DNA of 64,000 bases from Paenisporosarcina sp049671445. Its GTDB lineage: Bacteria > Bacillota > Bacilli > Bacillales_A > Planococcaceae. Of the stretch, positions 42,871 to 50,805 are shown one piece after another. The DNA lies in assembly GCF_049671445.1 (NCBI RefSeq), contig NZ_JBATUX010000118.1, positions 62,001 to 126,000 of the forward strand, given 5' to 3'. The notes beneath the pieces are model-generated. The model was not told the DNA's origin. It did not search any database and saw only the letters and a list, made by a program, of their open reading frames with translations. Within the stretch, counting starts at the first letter, position 1; every line of letters starts with the position of its first letter. Both the position numbers and the translations under genes were made by a program.

Positions 42871-43764
42871 ATGTCTCCGTCTGAAGCTTTATCTCAATTT
42901 AAAAGCTACATTCAACTTGAAAAAAATTATTCAGAACACACTGTTCGTGAATATGAATCAGATCTACTCTACTTTTTCGAATTCTTACAATCCGAAGGAA
43001 TAAAAAGTCTACATGACGTTGAATATATACACGCGAGGCTATATGTCACAAAACTGTACGATGAATCTCTTTCACGTACCTCGATTTCAAGAAAAATCTC
43101 AGCGATTCGTTCATTCTTTAAGTTTGGTAACCGTGAATACGGTTTAAAAGAGGATGCCTTTCGCTCGTTATATCATCCTAAAAAAGAGGAACGGCTTCCT
43201 CATTTTTTTTATGAAGAAGAATTACAACTAATATTTCAGGCAACGGAAGGCGACGATCATATGTCACTTCGTAACCGTGCAATACTTGAACTGTTGTATG
43301 CTACAGGAATTCGTGTAAGTGAATTAACGTCATTAGAAGAGCGGGATATTGATAATCGTCTTGGCATCTTACGTGTAATGGGTAAGGGTCGAAAAGAGAG
43401 ATATGTGCCGTATGGTCAATTTGCTCAAGATGCATTGGAACACTATATGGAATTGGCGCGTCCTAAGTTAATGAAACATTCTAACCACAGTTTCGTATTT
43501 GCAAATATGCGTGGCATGCCATTGACTCCTCGGGGTGTAAGATATATACTGAGCGACTTGGTAAAGAAAGCAGCGTTGCACACGAAAATTTATCCACATA
43601 TGTTGCGACATACATTTGCAACTCATTTGCTAAATAACGGTGCAGACTTGCGAACAGTGCAAGAATTATTAGGACATAGTCATTTATCTTCAACGCAAGT
43701 TTATACACATGTAACGAAAGAACATTTACGAAAAACTTATATGAATGCACATCCTAGAGCATAA
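42871..43764 (+). CDS. xerC: Tyrosine recombinase XerC (CodV)
   Basis: 297-residue site-specific recombinase that resolves chromosome dimers at dif together with XerD. N-terminal core-binding domain (1-95) with YIQLEKNYSEHTVREYESDL; catalytic domain has Arg in ATGIRVSEL near 146, Lys in the GKGRKERYVP hairpin near 172, HMLRHTFATH near 243, GHSHLSST near 268, and the nucleophile Tyr in QVYTHV near 278. Stands first in the xerC-hslV-hslU-codY cluster as in B. subtilis. GGAGGTGA before the ATG. Confidence 0.93.
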   Translation: MSPSEALSQFKSYIQLEKNYSEHTVREYESDLLYFFEFLQSEGIKSLHDVEYIHARLYVTKLYDESLSRTSISRKISAIRSFFKFGNREYGLKEDAFRSLYHPKKEERLPHFFYEEELQLIFQATEGDDHMSLRNRAILELLYATGIRVSELTSLEERDIDNRLGILRVMGKGRKERYVPYGQFAQDALEHYMELARPKLMKHSNHSFVFANMRGMPLTPRGVRYILSDLVKKAALHTKIYPHMLRHTFATHLLNNGADLRTVQELLGHSHLSSTQVYTHVTKEHLRKTYMNAHPRA

Positions 43765-43796
43765 TAAAGGGATGAGCTAAACGAGAGGTGAACATC

Positions 43797-44345
43797 TTGG
43801 GAGAAATACATGCAACCACGATATTTGCAATTCAGCATAAAGGGAAATCTGCGATGGCTGGAGATGGTCAAGTTACATTAGGCAATCAAGTCGTTATGAA
43901 ACATACAGCAAAAAAAGTTAGACGTCTTTACAATGGTCAAGTACTTGCCGGTTTTGCTGGTTCAGTTGCGGACGCGTTTACTTTATTTGAAATGTTTGAA
44001 GCGAAATTGATGGAGTATGATGGTAACTTACAGAGAGCCGCTGTCGAACTTGCGCAACAATGGCGAGGCGACAAAATGTTACGTAGACTTGAAGCGATGT
44101 TGCTTGTTATGAATGAAGAGACTTTATTATTAGTATCTGGAACGGGTGAAGTGATTGAGCCAGATGATGGGATATTAGCCATAGGTTCTGGTGGGAATTT
44201 TGCTTTAGCTGCCGGACGCGCATTAAAACAATATGCTGGTGAAACAATGAATGCAAAAGAAATTGCTAATGCCGCGTTAACTACTGCAGCAGATATTTGT
44301 GTATTTACAAATCATCAAATTATTGTGGAGGCGTTGAATGAATGA
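43797..44345 (+). CDS. hslV: ATP-dependent protease peptidase subunit HslV (ClpQ/CodW)
   Basis: 182-residue proteasome-like peptidase that works with the ATPase HslU. GDGQVTLGNQVVMKHTAKKVRR and LAGFAGSVADAFTLFE are conserved. GAGAGGTG (43782-43789) sits 7 bases before a UUG at 43797, giving MGEIHATTIFAIQHKG; the GUG at 43788 overlaps the binding site. The usual catalytic N-terminal Thr is preceded by five residues, and the residue after Met is Gly, whereas B. subtilis has Ser there. Removal of a short propeptide, or a different nucleophile, must be assumed. Overlaps hslU by 4 bases. Confidence 0.92.
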   Translation: MGEIHATTIFAIQHKGKSAMAGDGQVTLGNQVVMKHTAKKVRRLYNGQVLAGFAGSVADAFTLFEMFEAKLMEYDGNLQRAAVELAQQWRGDKMLRRLEAMLLVMNEETLLLVSGTGEVIEPDDGILAIGSGGNFALAAGRALKQYAGETMNAKEIANAALTTAADICVFTNHQIIVEALNE

Positions 44346-45736
44346 CTAAACAACAATTGACACCAAAGCAAATAACTGAGCACTTAGATCGTTTTATCGT
44401 CGGACAAAAAGAAGCTAAAAAATCTGTAGCAGTAGCTTTACGTAATCGCTATCGCAGAAGTTTGTTATCTGCAGACATGAAAAATGAAGTGATTCCTAAA
44501 AACATTCTGATGATAGGTCCTACTGGGGTGGGTAAAACTGAAATTGCGAGAAGAATTGCAAAGTTAAATAACGCACCGTTTATCAAAGTAGAAGCAACCA
44601 AGTTCACAGAAGTCGGCTATGTCGGGCGTGACGTAGAATCAATGGTTCGTGATTTAACAGAAGCTGCCGTTCGTATTGTCAAAGAAGAAATGACTGAAGG
44701 CGTTAAAGATCAAGCCGAGCGTTTAGCTAATGATGCTATTGTTCGTTTGCTTGTACCGTCTTTGAAAAAGAAACAGAATGCTCAAAATCCATTTGAAATG
44801 ATATTTGGACAAAAAGCAGAAACAGAAGAACCGGCAACCGATGATACAGAAGTTCGTCTAAAGAGATCCCAAATTGCAGAAGATTTGAGAGATGGTAAAC
44901 TTGAAAACGAATGGGTAAACGTAGAAGTAACCGAACAAAGTCCTTCTATGTTTGACGCTTTCCAAGGATCAGGAATGGAGAGCATGGGGCAAAATATGCA
45001 GGATGCTTTATCAAACTTAATGCCAAAGAAAAAGAAAAAGAGACGTTTACAAGTTAAAGATGCTCGTCGAGTATTGACGATTGAAGAAGCAAGTAAATTA
45101 ATTGATTCTGAAGAAATGGCTCAAAAGTCAGTTGAACGCGCAGAACAAACTGGTATTATATTTATTGATGAAATTGATAAGATTGCAAGTAAAGGTGGCA
45201 GTGGTTCATCTGCAGATGTTTCTCGTGAAGGTGTTCAACGTGATATCCTGCCAATCGTAGAAGGTTCAACTGTGCAAACAAAATATGGTGCTGTAAAAAC
45301 GGATTATATGTTGTTCATTGCAGCTGGAGCTTTTCATACTGCAAAACCATCTGATTTAATTCCTGAATTACAAGGTCGTTTTCCAGTTCGCGTTGAACTT
45401 GAGAAATTGACCAAAGAAGATTTTGTTCGTATTTTGAAAGAACCAGATCACTCATTAATTCGCCAATATAAAGCATTACTTGATACTGAGGGTGTAACAT
45501 TAGACTTCACGGATAGTGCGATTGAGCGAATTGCTGAAATTGCTACGGAAGTAAATCAAGAGACGGATAATATCGGAGCACGTCGTTTGCATACGATTTT
45601 AGAAAAGTTATTAGAAGAGCTTTCATTTGAAGCTTCTGATATTTCTCCGGCACATATCGACATTACAGCGACATATGTCGACCAAAAACTCGGAAATATC
45701 GTAAAAAACAAGGATTTGTCACAATTTATTTTGTGA
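44342..45736 (+). CDS. hslU: HslU (ClpY) unfoldase ATPase
   Basis: 464-residue AAA+ ATPase that unfolds substrates and feeds them to HslV. TPKQITEHLDRFIVGQKEAK opens it; Walker A GPTGVGKTEIARR near residue 59; EVGYVGRDVESMVRDL pore region near 90; an intermediate I domain (about 110-245) with a basic KKKKKRR run; Walker B IIFIDEIDKIA near 275; sensor region GRFPVRVEL and the family end KDLSQFIL. ATG overlaps the hslV stop. Confidence 0.95.
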   Translation: MTKQQLTPKQITEHLDRFIVGQKEAKKSVAVALRNRYRRSLLSADMKNEVIPKNILMIGPTGVGKTEIARRIAKLNNAPFIKVEATKFTEVGYVGRDVESMVRDLTEAAVRIVKEEMTEGVKDQAERLANDAIVRLLVPSLKKKQNAQNPFEMIFGQKAETEEPATDDTEVRLKRSQIAEDLRDGKLENEWVNVEVTEQSPSMFDAFQGSGMESMGQNMQDALSNLMPKKKKKRRLQVKDARRVLTIEEASKLIDSEEMAQKSVERAEQTGIIFIDEIDKIASKGGSGSSADVSREGVQRDILPIVEGSTVQTKYGAVKTDYMLFIAAGAFHTAKPSDLIPELQGRFPVRVELEKLTKEDFVRILKEPDHSLIRQYKALLDTEGVTLDFTDSAIERIAEIATEVNQETDNIGARRLHTILEKLLEELSFEASDISPAHIDITATYVDQKLGNIVKNKDLSQFIL

Positions 45737-45820
45737 TTTAAATTTTTTCTATATCCAAAACAATTAAAAACCTTTAGAATATTTAATAAATAGATGCACC
45801 CATTATAGGAGGAAACATTC

Positions 45821-46600
45821 ATGAACTTATTAGGAAAAACAAGAAAGATCAACTCAATGCTACAGGCTTCAGCTGGTAAACAAGTTAACTTTAAAGAAAT
45901 GGCAACTACACTTAGCGGTGTAATCGAATGTAACGTGTTCATTTTGAGCCGTAAAGGAAAATTATTAGGATTTGAGATTAATCAACAAATTGAAAACGAA
46001 CGTATGATTCAAATGATGGAAAACCGTCAATTCCCAGAAGAATACACAAAAAATCTTTTCAACGTAAACGAAACATCTTCAAACTTAGATGTTTACAGTG
46101 AACACACAGTGTTCCCAGTAGAAAATCGTGAATTGTTCAAAGATGGTTTGACTACGATTGTTCCAATAATCGGTGGCGGAGATCGTTTAGGTACATTAAT
46201 TCTTGGACGTTTGAAAAATGAATTCCATGACGATGATTTAATTCTTGGCGAATACGGTGCTACTGTTGTTGGGATGGAAATTCTACGTGAAAAATCAGAG
46301 CAAATTGAAGTTGAAGCACGTACGAAAGCTGTTGTTCAAATGGCAATCAACTCATTATCATACAGTGAGTTAGAGGCAATTGAACATATCTTCGAAGAGC
46401 TTGATGGCAACGAAGGCTTACTTGTAGCATCTAAAATTGCTGATCGCGTTGGAATTACACGTTCAGTAATCGTTAATGCTTTACGTAAATTAGAGAGTGC
46501 TGGCGTTATCGAATCACGTTCTTTAGGAATGAAAGGAACGTACATCAAAGTATTAAACGACAAATTCTTAAACGAATTAGCTCAACTAAAACTTAAATAA
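45821..46600 (+). CDS. codY: GTP-sensing global regulator CodY
   Basis: 259-residue repressor that senses GTP and branched-chain amino acids and controls nutrient-response genes. N-terminal GAF domain (1-155) begins LLGKTRKINSMLQASAGKQV; the winged helix-turn-helix lies at about 200-245 (ASKIADRVGITRSVIVNALR), ending GMKGTYIKVLND. AGGAGG before the ATG. A strong terminator follows, then a gap of almost 1 kb where B. subtilis has the flagellar operon. Confidence 0.96.
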   Translation: MNLLGKTRKINSMLQASAGKQVNFKEMATTLSGVIECNVFILSRKGKLLGFEINQQIENERMIQMMENRQFPEEYTKNLFNVNETSSNLDVYSEHTVFPVENRELFKDGLTTIVPIIGGGDRLGTLILGRLKNEFHDDDLILGEYGATVVGMEILREKSEQIEVEARTKAVVQMAINSLSYSELEAIEHIFEELDGNEGLLVASKIADRVGITRSVIVNALRKLESAGVIESRSLGMKGTYIKVLNDKFLNELAQLKLK

Positions 46601-46609
46601 ATACAACGT

Positions 46610-46648
46610 AACAACCACAAAGACTGTGTCTTTGTGGTTGTTTTTTTA
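46610..46648 (+). terminator. Terminator after codY
   Basis: AACAACCACAAAGA pairs perfectly with TCTTTGTGGTTGTT around loop CTGTG, with an uninterrupted T-run (46641-46647). Confidence 0.92.
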
Positions 46649-46665
46649 TTTGCAGCAACAAAGGT

Positions 46666-46720
46666 AGCAAGATGATCTGAAAAAAGAATGGATGGGCACG
46701 TGACGAAGTCACAACCCCAT
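46666..46720 (+). repeat. Direct repeat, copy 1 (55 bases)
   Basis: 54 of 55 bases match 47141-47195. It contains an interrupted hairpin in which GTGAC pairs with GTCAC around GAA, flanked by an outer arm (ATGGGC) whose partner carries the single mismatch in this copy. Confidence 0.9.
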
Positions 46721-46803
46721 CTACTTCTCTAGATTAATGATGCGTCCGAAGAGGACTGAGACCTGTCTATCAACTTATAGCCCTATATTTTGTGGTTTTA
46801 GTG

Positions 46804-46899
46804 TTTTTCAGACGTCAATGCCTATTTTTCAGACGTGGAGGATGTTTTTTCAGACGTCAACGCCATTTTTTCAGACGTCAACCTCTAAAAGTCAGACTG
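46804..46899 (+). repeat. 21-bp-periodic tandem array with TTTTTCAGACGTC core
   Basis: CAGACGT begins at 46809, 46830, 46851 and 46872, and the degenerate CAGACTG at 46893: four intervals of exactly 21 bases. A T-run of five or six precedes each of the first four. Units 1, 3 and 4 contain the palindrome GACGTC. Read as protein it gives FQTSxxx heptads, but no start signal supports translation. Confidence 0.85.
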
Positions 46900-47140
46900 A
46901 GATTTTCCGGAAGGATGAAAACCGGATGTTCTACATCTGCCGTCATTTACTTTTCTATATAGTAAGTATCCCAAATGACTTTAAAAAGTAGTCTTGTAAA
47001 TAAATTAAGCAGACAGAGGCCGAAATATTATCTTCAGCCGAATATCTACATAAAGGAACCAACGATTCTCTAGTAAACCAAACGCTCCTAACAATCAATG
47101 TGGCGTCAAGTTTGCAAGGGAGCGAAGGACGCACAACGGA

Positions 47141-47195
47141 AGCAAGATGATCTGAAAAAAGAATGGATGGGCACGTGACGAAGTCACAAGCCCAT
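47141..47195 (+). repeat. Direct repeat, copy 2 (55 bases)
   Basis: Second copy, 475 bases after the first. Here the hairpin is complete: ATGGGC pairs with GCCCAT outside GTGAC-GAA-GTCAC. It is followed at once by another palindrome, TGCACTTTG/CAAAGTGCA (47195-47222), absent from copy 1. Confidence 0.9.
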
Positions 47196-47429
47196 GCACT
47201 TTGTTCTCTAGACCAAAGTGCAGCTAATAGTGCGATCGAAGCAGACTGAAAACCTTATGGCGTTAGTGGTTGTATTCAAGGTTTAATCTAATTTCGTTAG
47301 TGAAAGTCAGACAGTTTCTAACCAAAACTTCACGTGTCAAAAAAGCATGAAAACTAAACTAGAAGGTTAAAACTCTCTCCTATTAATGCTAAAAGTTTAC
47401 ACGATGTATTAAAATATTCAGCTAAACAC

Positions 47430-47458
47430 TTGCGAGGGAATTCTAGATATGGTATATT
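47430..47458 (+). promoter_or_regulatory. Promoter for rpsB
   Basis: TTGCGA (47430-47435), 17-base spacer, TATATT (47453-47458). The transcript would carry a leader of about 115 bases. Confidence 0.7.
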
Positions 47459-47487
47459 TGCAAACGGTGTTATCACACACGCATTTG

Positions 47488-47528
47488 GATAGTGACAAGT
47501 GGTCCTTAATCAGATTAAGGTCTTGAGC
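47488..47528 (+). promoter_or_regulatory. Structured leader hairpin before rpsB
   Basis: Within the rpsB leader, CAAG pairs with CTTG and, inside it, CCTTAA with TTAAGG around loop TCAGA. No T-run follows, so it is not a terminator. A role in feedback control by S2 is possible but is inference only. Confidence 0.4.
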
Positions 47529-47581
47529 GCTAGTTGAAAAATGCGGAGGGAAAAAAAACCAATATCAGGAGGAAACAAAAA

Positions 47582-48292
47582 ATGTCAGTAATCTCAATGA
47601 AACAATTACTTGAAGCAGGTGTACACTTCGGTCACCAAACTCGCCGTTGGAACCCAAAAATGAAAAAATATATTTTTGTGGAACGTAATGGTATCTACAT
47701 CATCGATCTTCAAAAAACAGTTAAGAAATTAGAAGAAGCATACGAATTCATGCGTCAAGTTGGTGCTGATGGTGGTAAAGTTCTTTTCGTTGGTACGAAA
47801 AAACAAGCACAAGAAGCAATCAAAGAAGAAGCAGAACGTTCAGGTATGTACTATGTTAACCAACGTTGGTTGGGTGGAACATTAACTAACTTCGGCACAA
47901 TTCAAAAACGTGTTAACCGTTTAAAAGCAATCGAAAAAATGGAAGAAGACGGTACTTTCGAAGTCCTTCCTAAAAAAGAAGTTGTTCAACTTAAAAAACA
48001 ACACGAACGTCTTGTTAAATTCTTAGGCGGTATTCGCGACATGAAAGGTGTACCGGATGTAATGTTCGTAGTAGACCCACGTAAAGAGCGTATCGCTGTT
48101 GCAGAAGCTATTAAATTGAACATTCCTCTTGTAGGAATTGTTGATACAAACTGTGATCCAGATGAAATCGACTACATTATTCCTGCAAACGATGATGCTA
48201 TCCGTGCCGTTAAATTATTAACTGGTAAAATGGCTGACGCGTTACTTGAGTCAAAACAAGGTGAAGAATCTCCAGCTGAAGCTGCTGAGTAA
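47582..48292 (+). CDS. rpsB: 30S ribosomal protein S2
   Basis: 236-residue S2, needed for S1 or mRNA binding on the 30S subunit. VISMKQLLEAGVHFGHQTRR and WNPKMKKYIFVERNGIYIID open the protein; VNQRWLGGTLTNFGTIQKR near 95 and FVVDPRKERIAVAEA near 157 follow. AGGAGG lies 9 bases before the ATG at 47582; the long in-frame extension back to 47534 has no support. A terminator separates it from tsf. Confidence 0.97.
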   Translation: MSVISMKQLLEAGVHFGHQTRRWNPKMKKYIFVERNGIYIIDLQKTVKKLEEAYEFMRQVGADGGKVLFVGTKKQAQEAIKEEAERSGMYYVNQRWLGGTLTNFGTIQKRVNRLKAIEKMEEDGTFEVLPKKEVVQLKKQHERLVKFLGGIRDMKGVPDVMFVVDPRKERIAVAEAIKLNIPLVGIVDTNCDPDEIDYIIPANDDAIRAVKLLTGKMADALLESKQGEESPAEAAE

Positions 48293-48308
48293 TCCCACGT
48301 ATTTTTTT

Positions 48309-48347
48309 AGGTGATAAGCGGCTTAAACCCCTTATCACCTTTTTTTG
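48309..48347 (+). terminator. Terminator between rpsB and tsf
   Basis: AGGTGATAAG (48309-48318) pairs with CTTATCACCT (48331-48340), followed by seven T. It could reduce tsf expression relative to rpsB, since no clear promoter lies between it and tsf. Confidence 0.9.
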
Positions 48348-48388
48348 AGAATAAAGTTGAGTTGATACTTGAATAGGAGGAAACAACA

Positions 48389-49273
48389 ATGGCAGTTACA
48401 GCACAAATGGTTAAAGAATTACGCGCAAAAACAGGCGCAGGTATGATGGATTGTAAAAAAGCATTAGTAGAAACTGACGGTAATATCGATGCAGCAGTAG
48501 ACTTTTTACGTGAAAAAGGACTTTCAAGCGCAGCTAAGAAAGCGGATCGTATTGCAGCAGAAGGTACTACTTATATCTTAGAACAAGGGAACGACGCTGT
48601 TCTAGTTGAAGTAAATGCTGAAACAGATTTCGTTGCAAAAAACGAAGGTTTCCAAACTTTAGTAAGAGAATTAGCTGAGCACTTATTAGCTACAAAACCT
48701 GCTACAGTGGAAGAAGCGACTGCTTCTACAATGTCTAATGGATTAGTTGTTGCAGATCACATTTCAAATGCAATTGCAAAAATTGGTGAAAAAATCACAT
48801 TACGTCGTTATGTAGTTCGCACAAAAACTGACAATGATGCTTTTGGTCCTTACCTACACATGGGTGGACGTATTGGTGTTCTTGTAACACTTGAAGGTTC
48901 AACTGATGCGCAAGCAGCTAAAGACGTTGCTATGCACGTTGCAGCTTTAAACCCGCAATTCATCTCTCGCGATGAAGTTTCTGCAGAAGATGTGGACCGC
49001 GAGCGTAAAGTATTAACTGAGCAAGCATTAAATGAAGGCAAACCTGAAAACATTGTTGCTAAAATGGTGGAAGGCCGTCTTGGTAAATATTTCGAAGAAG
49101 TATGTTTACTAGAACAATCATTCGTTAAAAACTCAGATCAAAAAGTTAAAGATTTCGTGAAAACAACGGGTGGTACTGTTACTGAATTCGTACGTTACGG
49201 TGTTGGCGAAGGAATCGAAAAACGCCAAGATAACTTTGCTGAAGAAGTAATGAGCCAAGTTAACAAAGGTTAA
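48389..49273 (+). CDS. tsf: Elongation factor Ts
   Basis: 294-residue nucleotide exchange factor for EF-Tu. N-terminal domain TAQMVKELRAKTGAGMMDCK (about 4-23) and the core EVNAETDFVAKNEGFQTLV (about 72-90), which inserts into EF-Tu, are intact. AGGAGG before the ATG. Followed by pyrH after 112 bases containing two hairpins. Confidence 0.97.
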   Translation: MAVTAQMVKELRAKTGAGMMDCKKALVETDGNIDAAVDFLREKGLSSAAKKADRIAAEGTTYILEQGNDAVLVEVNAETDFVAKNEGFQTLVRELAEHLLATKPATVEEATASTMSNGLVVADHISNAIAKIGEKITLRRYVVRTKTDNDAFGPYLHMGGRIGVLVTLEGSTDAQAAKDVAMHVAALNPQFISRDEVSAEDVDRERKVLTEQALNEGKPENIVAKMVEGRLGKYFEEVCLLEQSFVKNSDQKVKDFVKTTGGTVTEFVRYGVGEGIEKRQDNFAEEVMSQVNKG

Positions 49274-49327
49274 TTAAAAAATCACAAAAGCTCGAAGTTG
49301 AGCTACTATTAATATTTGATTTACTCT

Positions 49328-49357
49328 GGGGAGCACGATTCTGTGTTCCCTATTTTT
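49328..49357 (+). terminator. Terminator-like hairpin between tsf and pyrH
   Basis: GGGAGCAC (49329-49336) pairs with GTGTTCCC (49343-49350), one G-U pair, then TATTTTT. It may be a partial terminator after tsf. A smaller hairpin AGCTC-GAAGTT-GAGCT lies just upstream. Confidence 0.6.
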
Positions 49358-49385
49358 CGAGAAAAAAGTGTAATGGAGGCTACTT

Positions 49386-50111
49386 ATGAGCACACCACAA
49401 TATAAAAGAGTTGTTTTAAAATTAAGCGGAGAAGCTTTAGCTGGAGAACAAGGTTTTGGTTTATCCCCAGAAATTATTATGTCTGTTGCGGAACAAGTGA
49501 AAGAAGTAGTTGATCTAGGTGTTGAAGTTGCTGTTGTTGTAGGCGGCGGAAATATCTGGCGTGGTAAAGTTGGTAGCGAAATGGGTATGGACCGTGCAAC
49601 TGCGGACTATATGGGTATGTTAGCTACTGTAATGAACTCTTTAGCACTACAAGATTCACTTGAAAAGTCAGGCGTTGAAACACGCGTCCAATCTTCTATT
49701 GAAATGAGACAAGTTGCTGAACCGTATATTCGTAGAAAAGCGATACGTCATTTAGAGAAGAAACGCGTTGTTATTTTTGCAGCTGGTACCGGAAATCCTT
49801 ACTTCTCGACAGATACTACTGCAGCTCTTCGTGCAGCAGAAATAGAAGCTGATGTAATTTTAATGGGTAAAAACAATGTTGATGGTGTTTATTCAGCTGA
49901 TCCAAAAACAAATAACGATGCTATTAAATACGATAAATTGACCTTCTTAGAAGTCATTCAACAAGGTCTACAAGTAATGGATTCAACTGCATCGACTTTA
50001 TGTATGGACAACGATATCCCACTCATAGTATTCTCAATTATGGAGAATGGAAATATCAAACGTGCTGTATTAGGTGAAAAAATTGGAACAATCGTTAGGA
50101 GGAATTCGTAA
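49386..50111 (+). CDS. pyrH: UMP kinase
   Basis: 241-residue bacterial UMP kinase of the amino acid kinase fold, making UDP for pyrimidine nucleotides. VVLKLSGEALAGEQGFG near residue 9, VVVGGGNIWRG near 49, and AAGTGNPYFSTDTTAALRA near 132. TGGAGG before the ATG. Its stop shares one base with the frr start; the tsf-pyrH-frr order is universal in Firmicutes. Confidence 0.96.
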   Translation: MSTPQYKRVVLKLSGEALAGEQGFGLSPEIIMSVAEQVKEVVDLGVEVAVVVGGGNIWRGKVGSEMGMDRATADYMGMLATVMNSLALQDSLEKSGVETRVQSSIEMRQVAEPYIRRKAIRHLEKKRVVIFAAGTGNPYFSTDTTAALRAAEIEADVILMGKNNVDGVYSADPKTNNDAIKYDKLTFLEVIQQGLQVMDSTASTLCMDNDIPLIVFSIMENGNIKRAVLGEKIGTIVRRNS

Positions 50112-50668
50112 TGTCAAAACAAGTGATTGATCAAACAAAAGAAAGAATGTTAAAAGCGATACAGGCTTTAAGTCGTGAGCTTTCAACGATTCGTGCAGGC
50201 CGTGCAAGTTCATCTTTATTAGATAAAATCTTTGTTGATTATTATGGCTCACCTACGCCAATCAATCAAATTGCCGGTATTGCTACACCTGAAGCTAGAT
50301 TAATTACGATTCAACCGTATGACAAAACAGCTCTTGGTGATATCGAAAAAGCAATTCAGAAATCAGACTTAGGGATTTCCCCGACGAATGATGGAACGCT
50401 TATTCGTATTGCTATTCCTGCTTTAACAGAAGAACGCCGTAAAGATTTGGTGAAACTGGTTAAGAAAGAAGCAGAAGAAGCTAAAGTTGGTATTCGTAAT
50501 ATTCGACGTGATGCGAATGATGAATTAAAAAAATTAGAGAAGAAAAGCGAAATTACTGAAGATGATTTACGTGGATTCTCTGACAGTGTACAAAAATTAA
50601 CAGATGATCATATCGTTCAGGTAGATCAAGTTGCTAAAGAAAAAGAAAAAGAAATTTTAGAGGTTTAA
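50111..50668 (+). CDS. frr: Ribosome recycling factor
   Basis: 185-residue factor that splits post-termination ribosomes together with EF-G. ELSTIRAGRASSSLLDKI near 20-37, YDKTALGDIEKAIQKSDLGI near 76-95, and RIAIPALTEERRKDLVK near 107-123 are family signatures. GAGGAATTC precedes the ATG. A terminator follows. Confidence 0.97.
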   Translation: MSKQVIDQTKERMLKAIQALSRELSTIRAGRASSSLLDKIFVDYYGSPTPINQIAGIATPEARLITIQPYDKTALGDIEKAIQKSDLGISPTNDGTLIRIAIPALTEERRKDLVKLVKKEAEEAKVGIRNIRRDANDELKKLEKKSEITEDDLRGFSDSVQKLTDDHIVQVDQVAKEKEKEILEV

Positions 50669-50690
50669 AATTTTGAACTTTTTATCTGTT

Positions 50691-50727
50691 AAGACGTTCC
50701 TATAAAATAGGACGTCTTTTTTTGTGG
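50691..50727 (+). terminator. Terminator after frr
   Basis: AAGACGTTCCTA pairs with TAGGACGTCTT (one bulged T), loop TAAAA, followed by a run of T to 50723. Confidence 0.85.
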
Positions 50728-50752
50728 GAATGAAGAAAATTCCAACTTTTTT

Positions 50753-50761
50753 TGATATGAT
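50753..50761 (+). promoter_or_regulatory. Extended -10 promoter for uppS
   Basis: TGATATGAT is an extended -10 (TGn plus TATGAT), 45 bases before uppS; no good -35 is visible, as is common for extended -10 promoters. Confidence 0.45.
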
Positions 50762-50805
50762 AGGAAAGACAACATTCCGATAAGTGCGTAAAGTGGAGGA
50801 CTCAA

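Larger units (their letters stand above)
46649..47429. other. Gene-free codY-rpsB gap
   Basis: About 780 bases from the codY terminator to the rpsB promoter. It holds a 55-base direct duplication (46666-46720 and 47141-47195), a 21-bp-periodic array (46804-46899) and several hairpins. The longest frame, 46737-46991, has no ribosome binding site and codes mainly for the array. In B. subtilis about 30 flagellar and chemotaxis genes lie between codY and rpsB; none is present here. Confidence 0.7.

Noticed and set aside
42794..43003. 69-residue frame overlapping the xerC start
   Set aside because: Out of frame with xerC, most of it inside the conserved N-terminal domain of that gene, and no binding site.
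46737..46991. 84-residue frame with FQTSxxx heptads in the codY-rpsB gap
   Set aside because: No ribosome binding site before the ATG, and its pattern is just the 21-bp DNA array read in one of three open frames. Kept as a DNA repeat.
47534..47581. N-terminal extension of rpsB back to an upstream start
   Set aside because: AGGAGG lies directly before the ATG at 47582 and the extension does not resemble S2.
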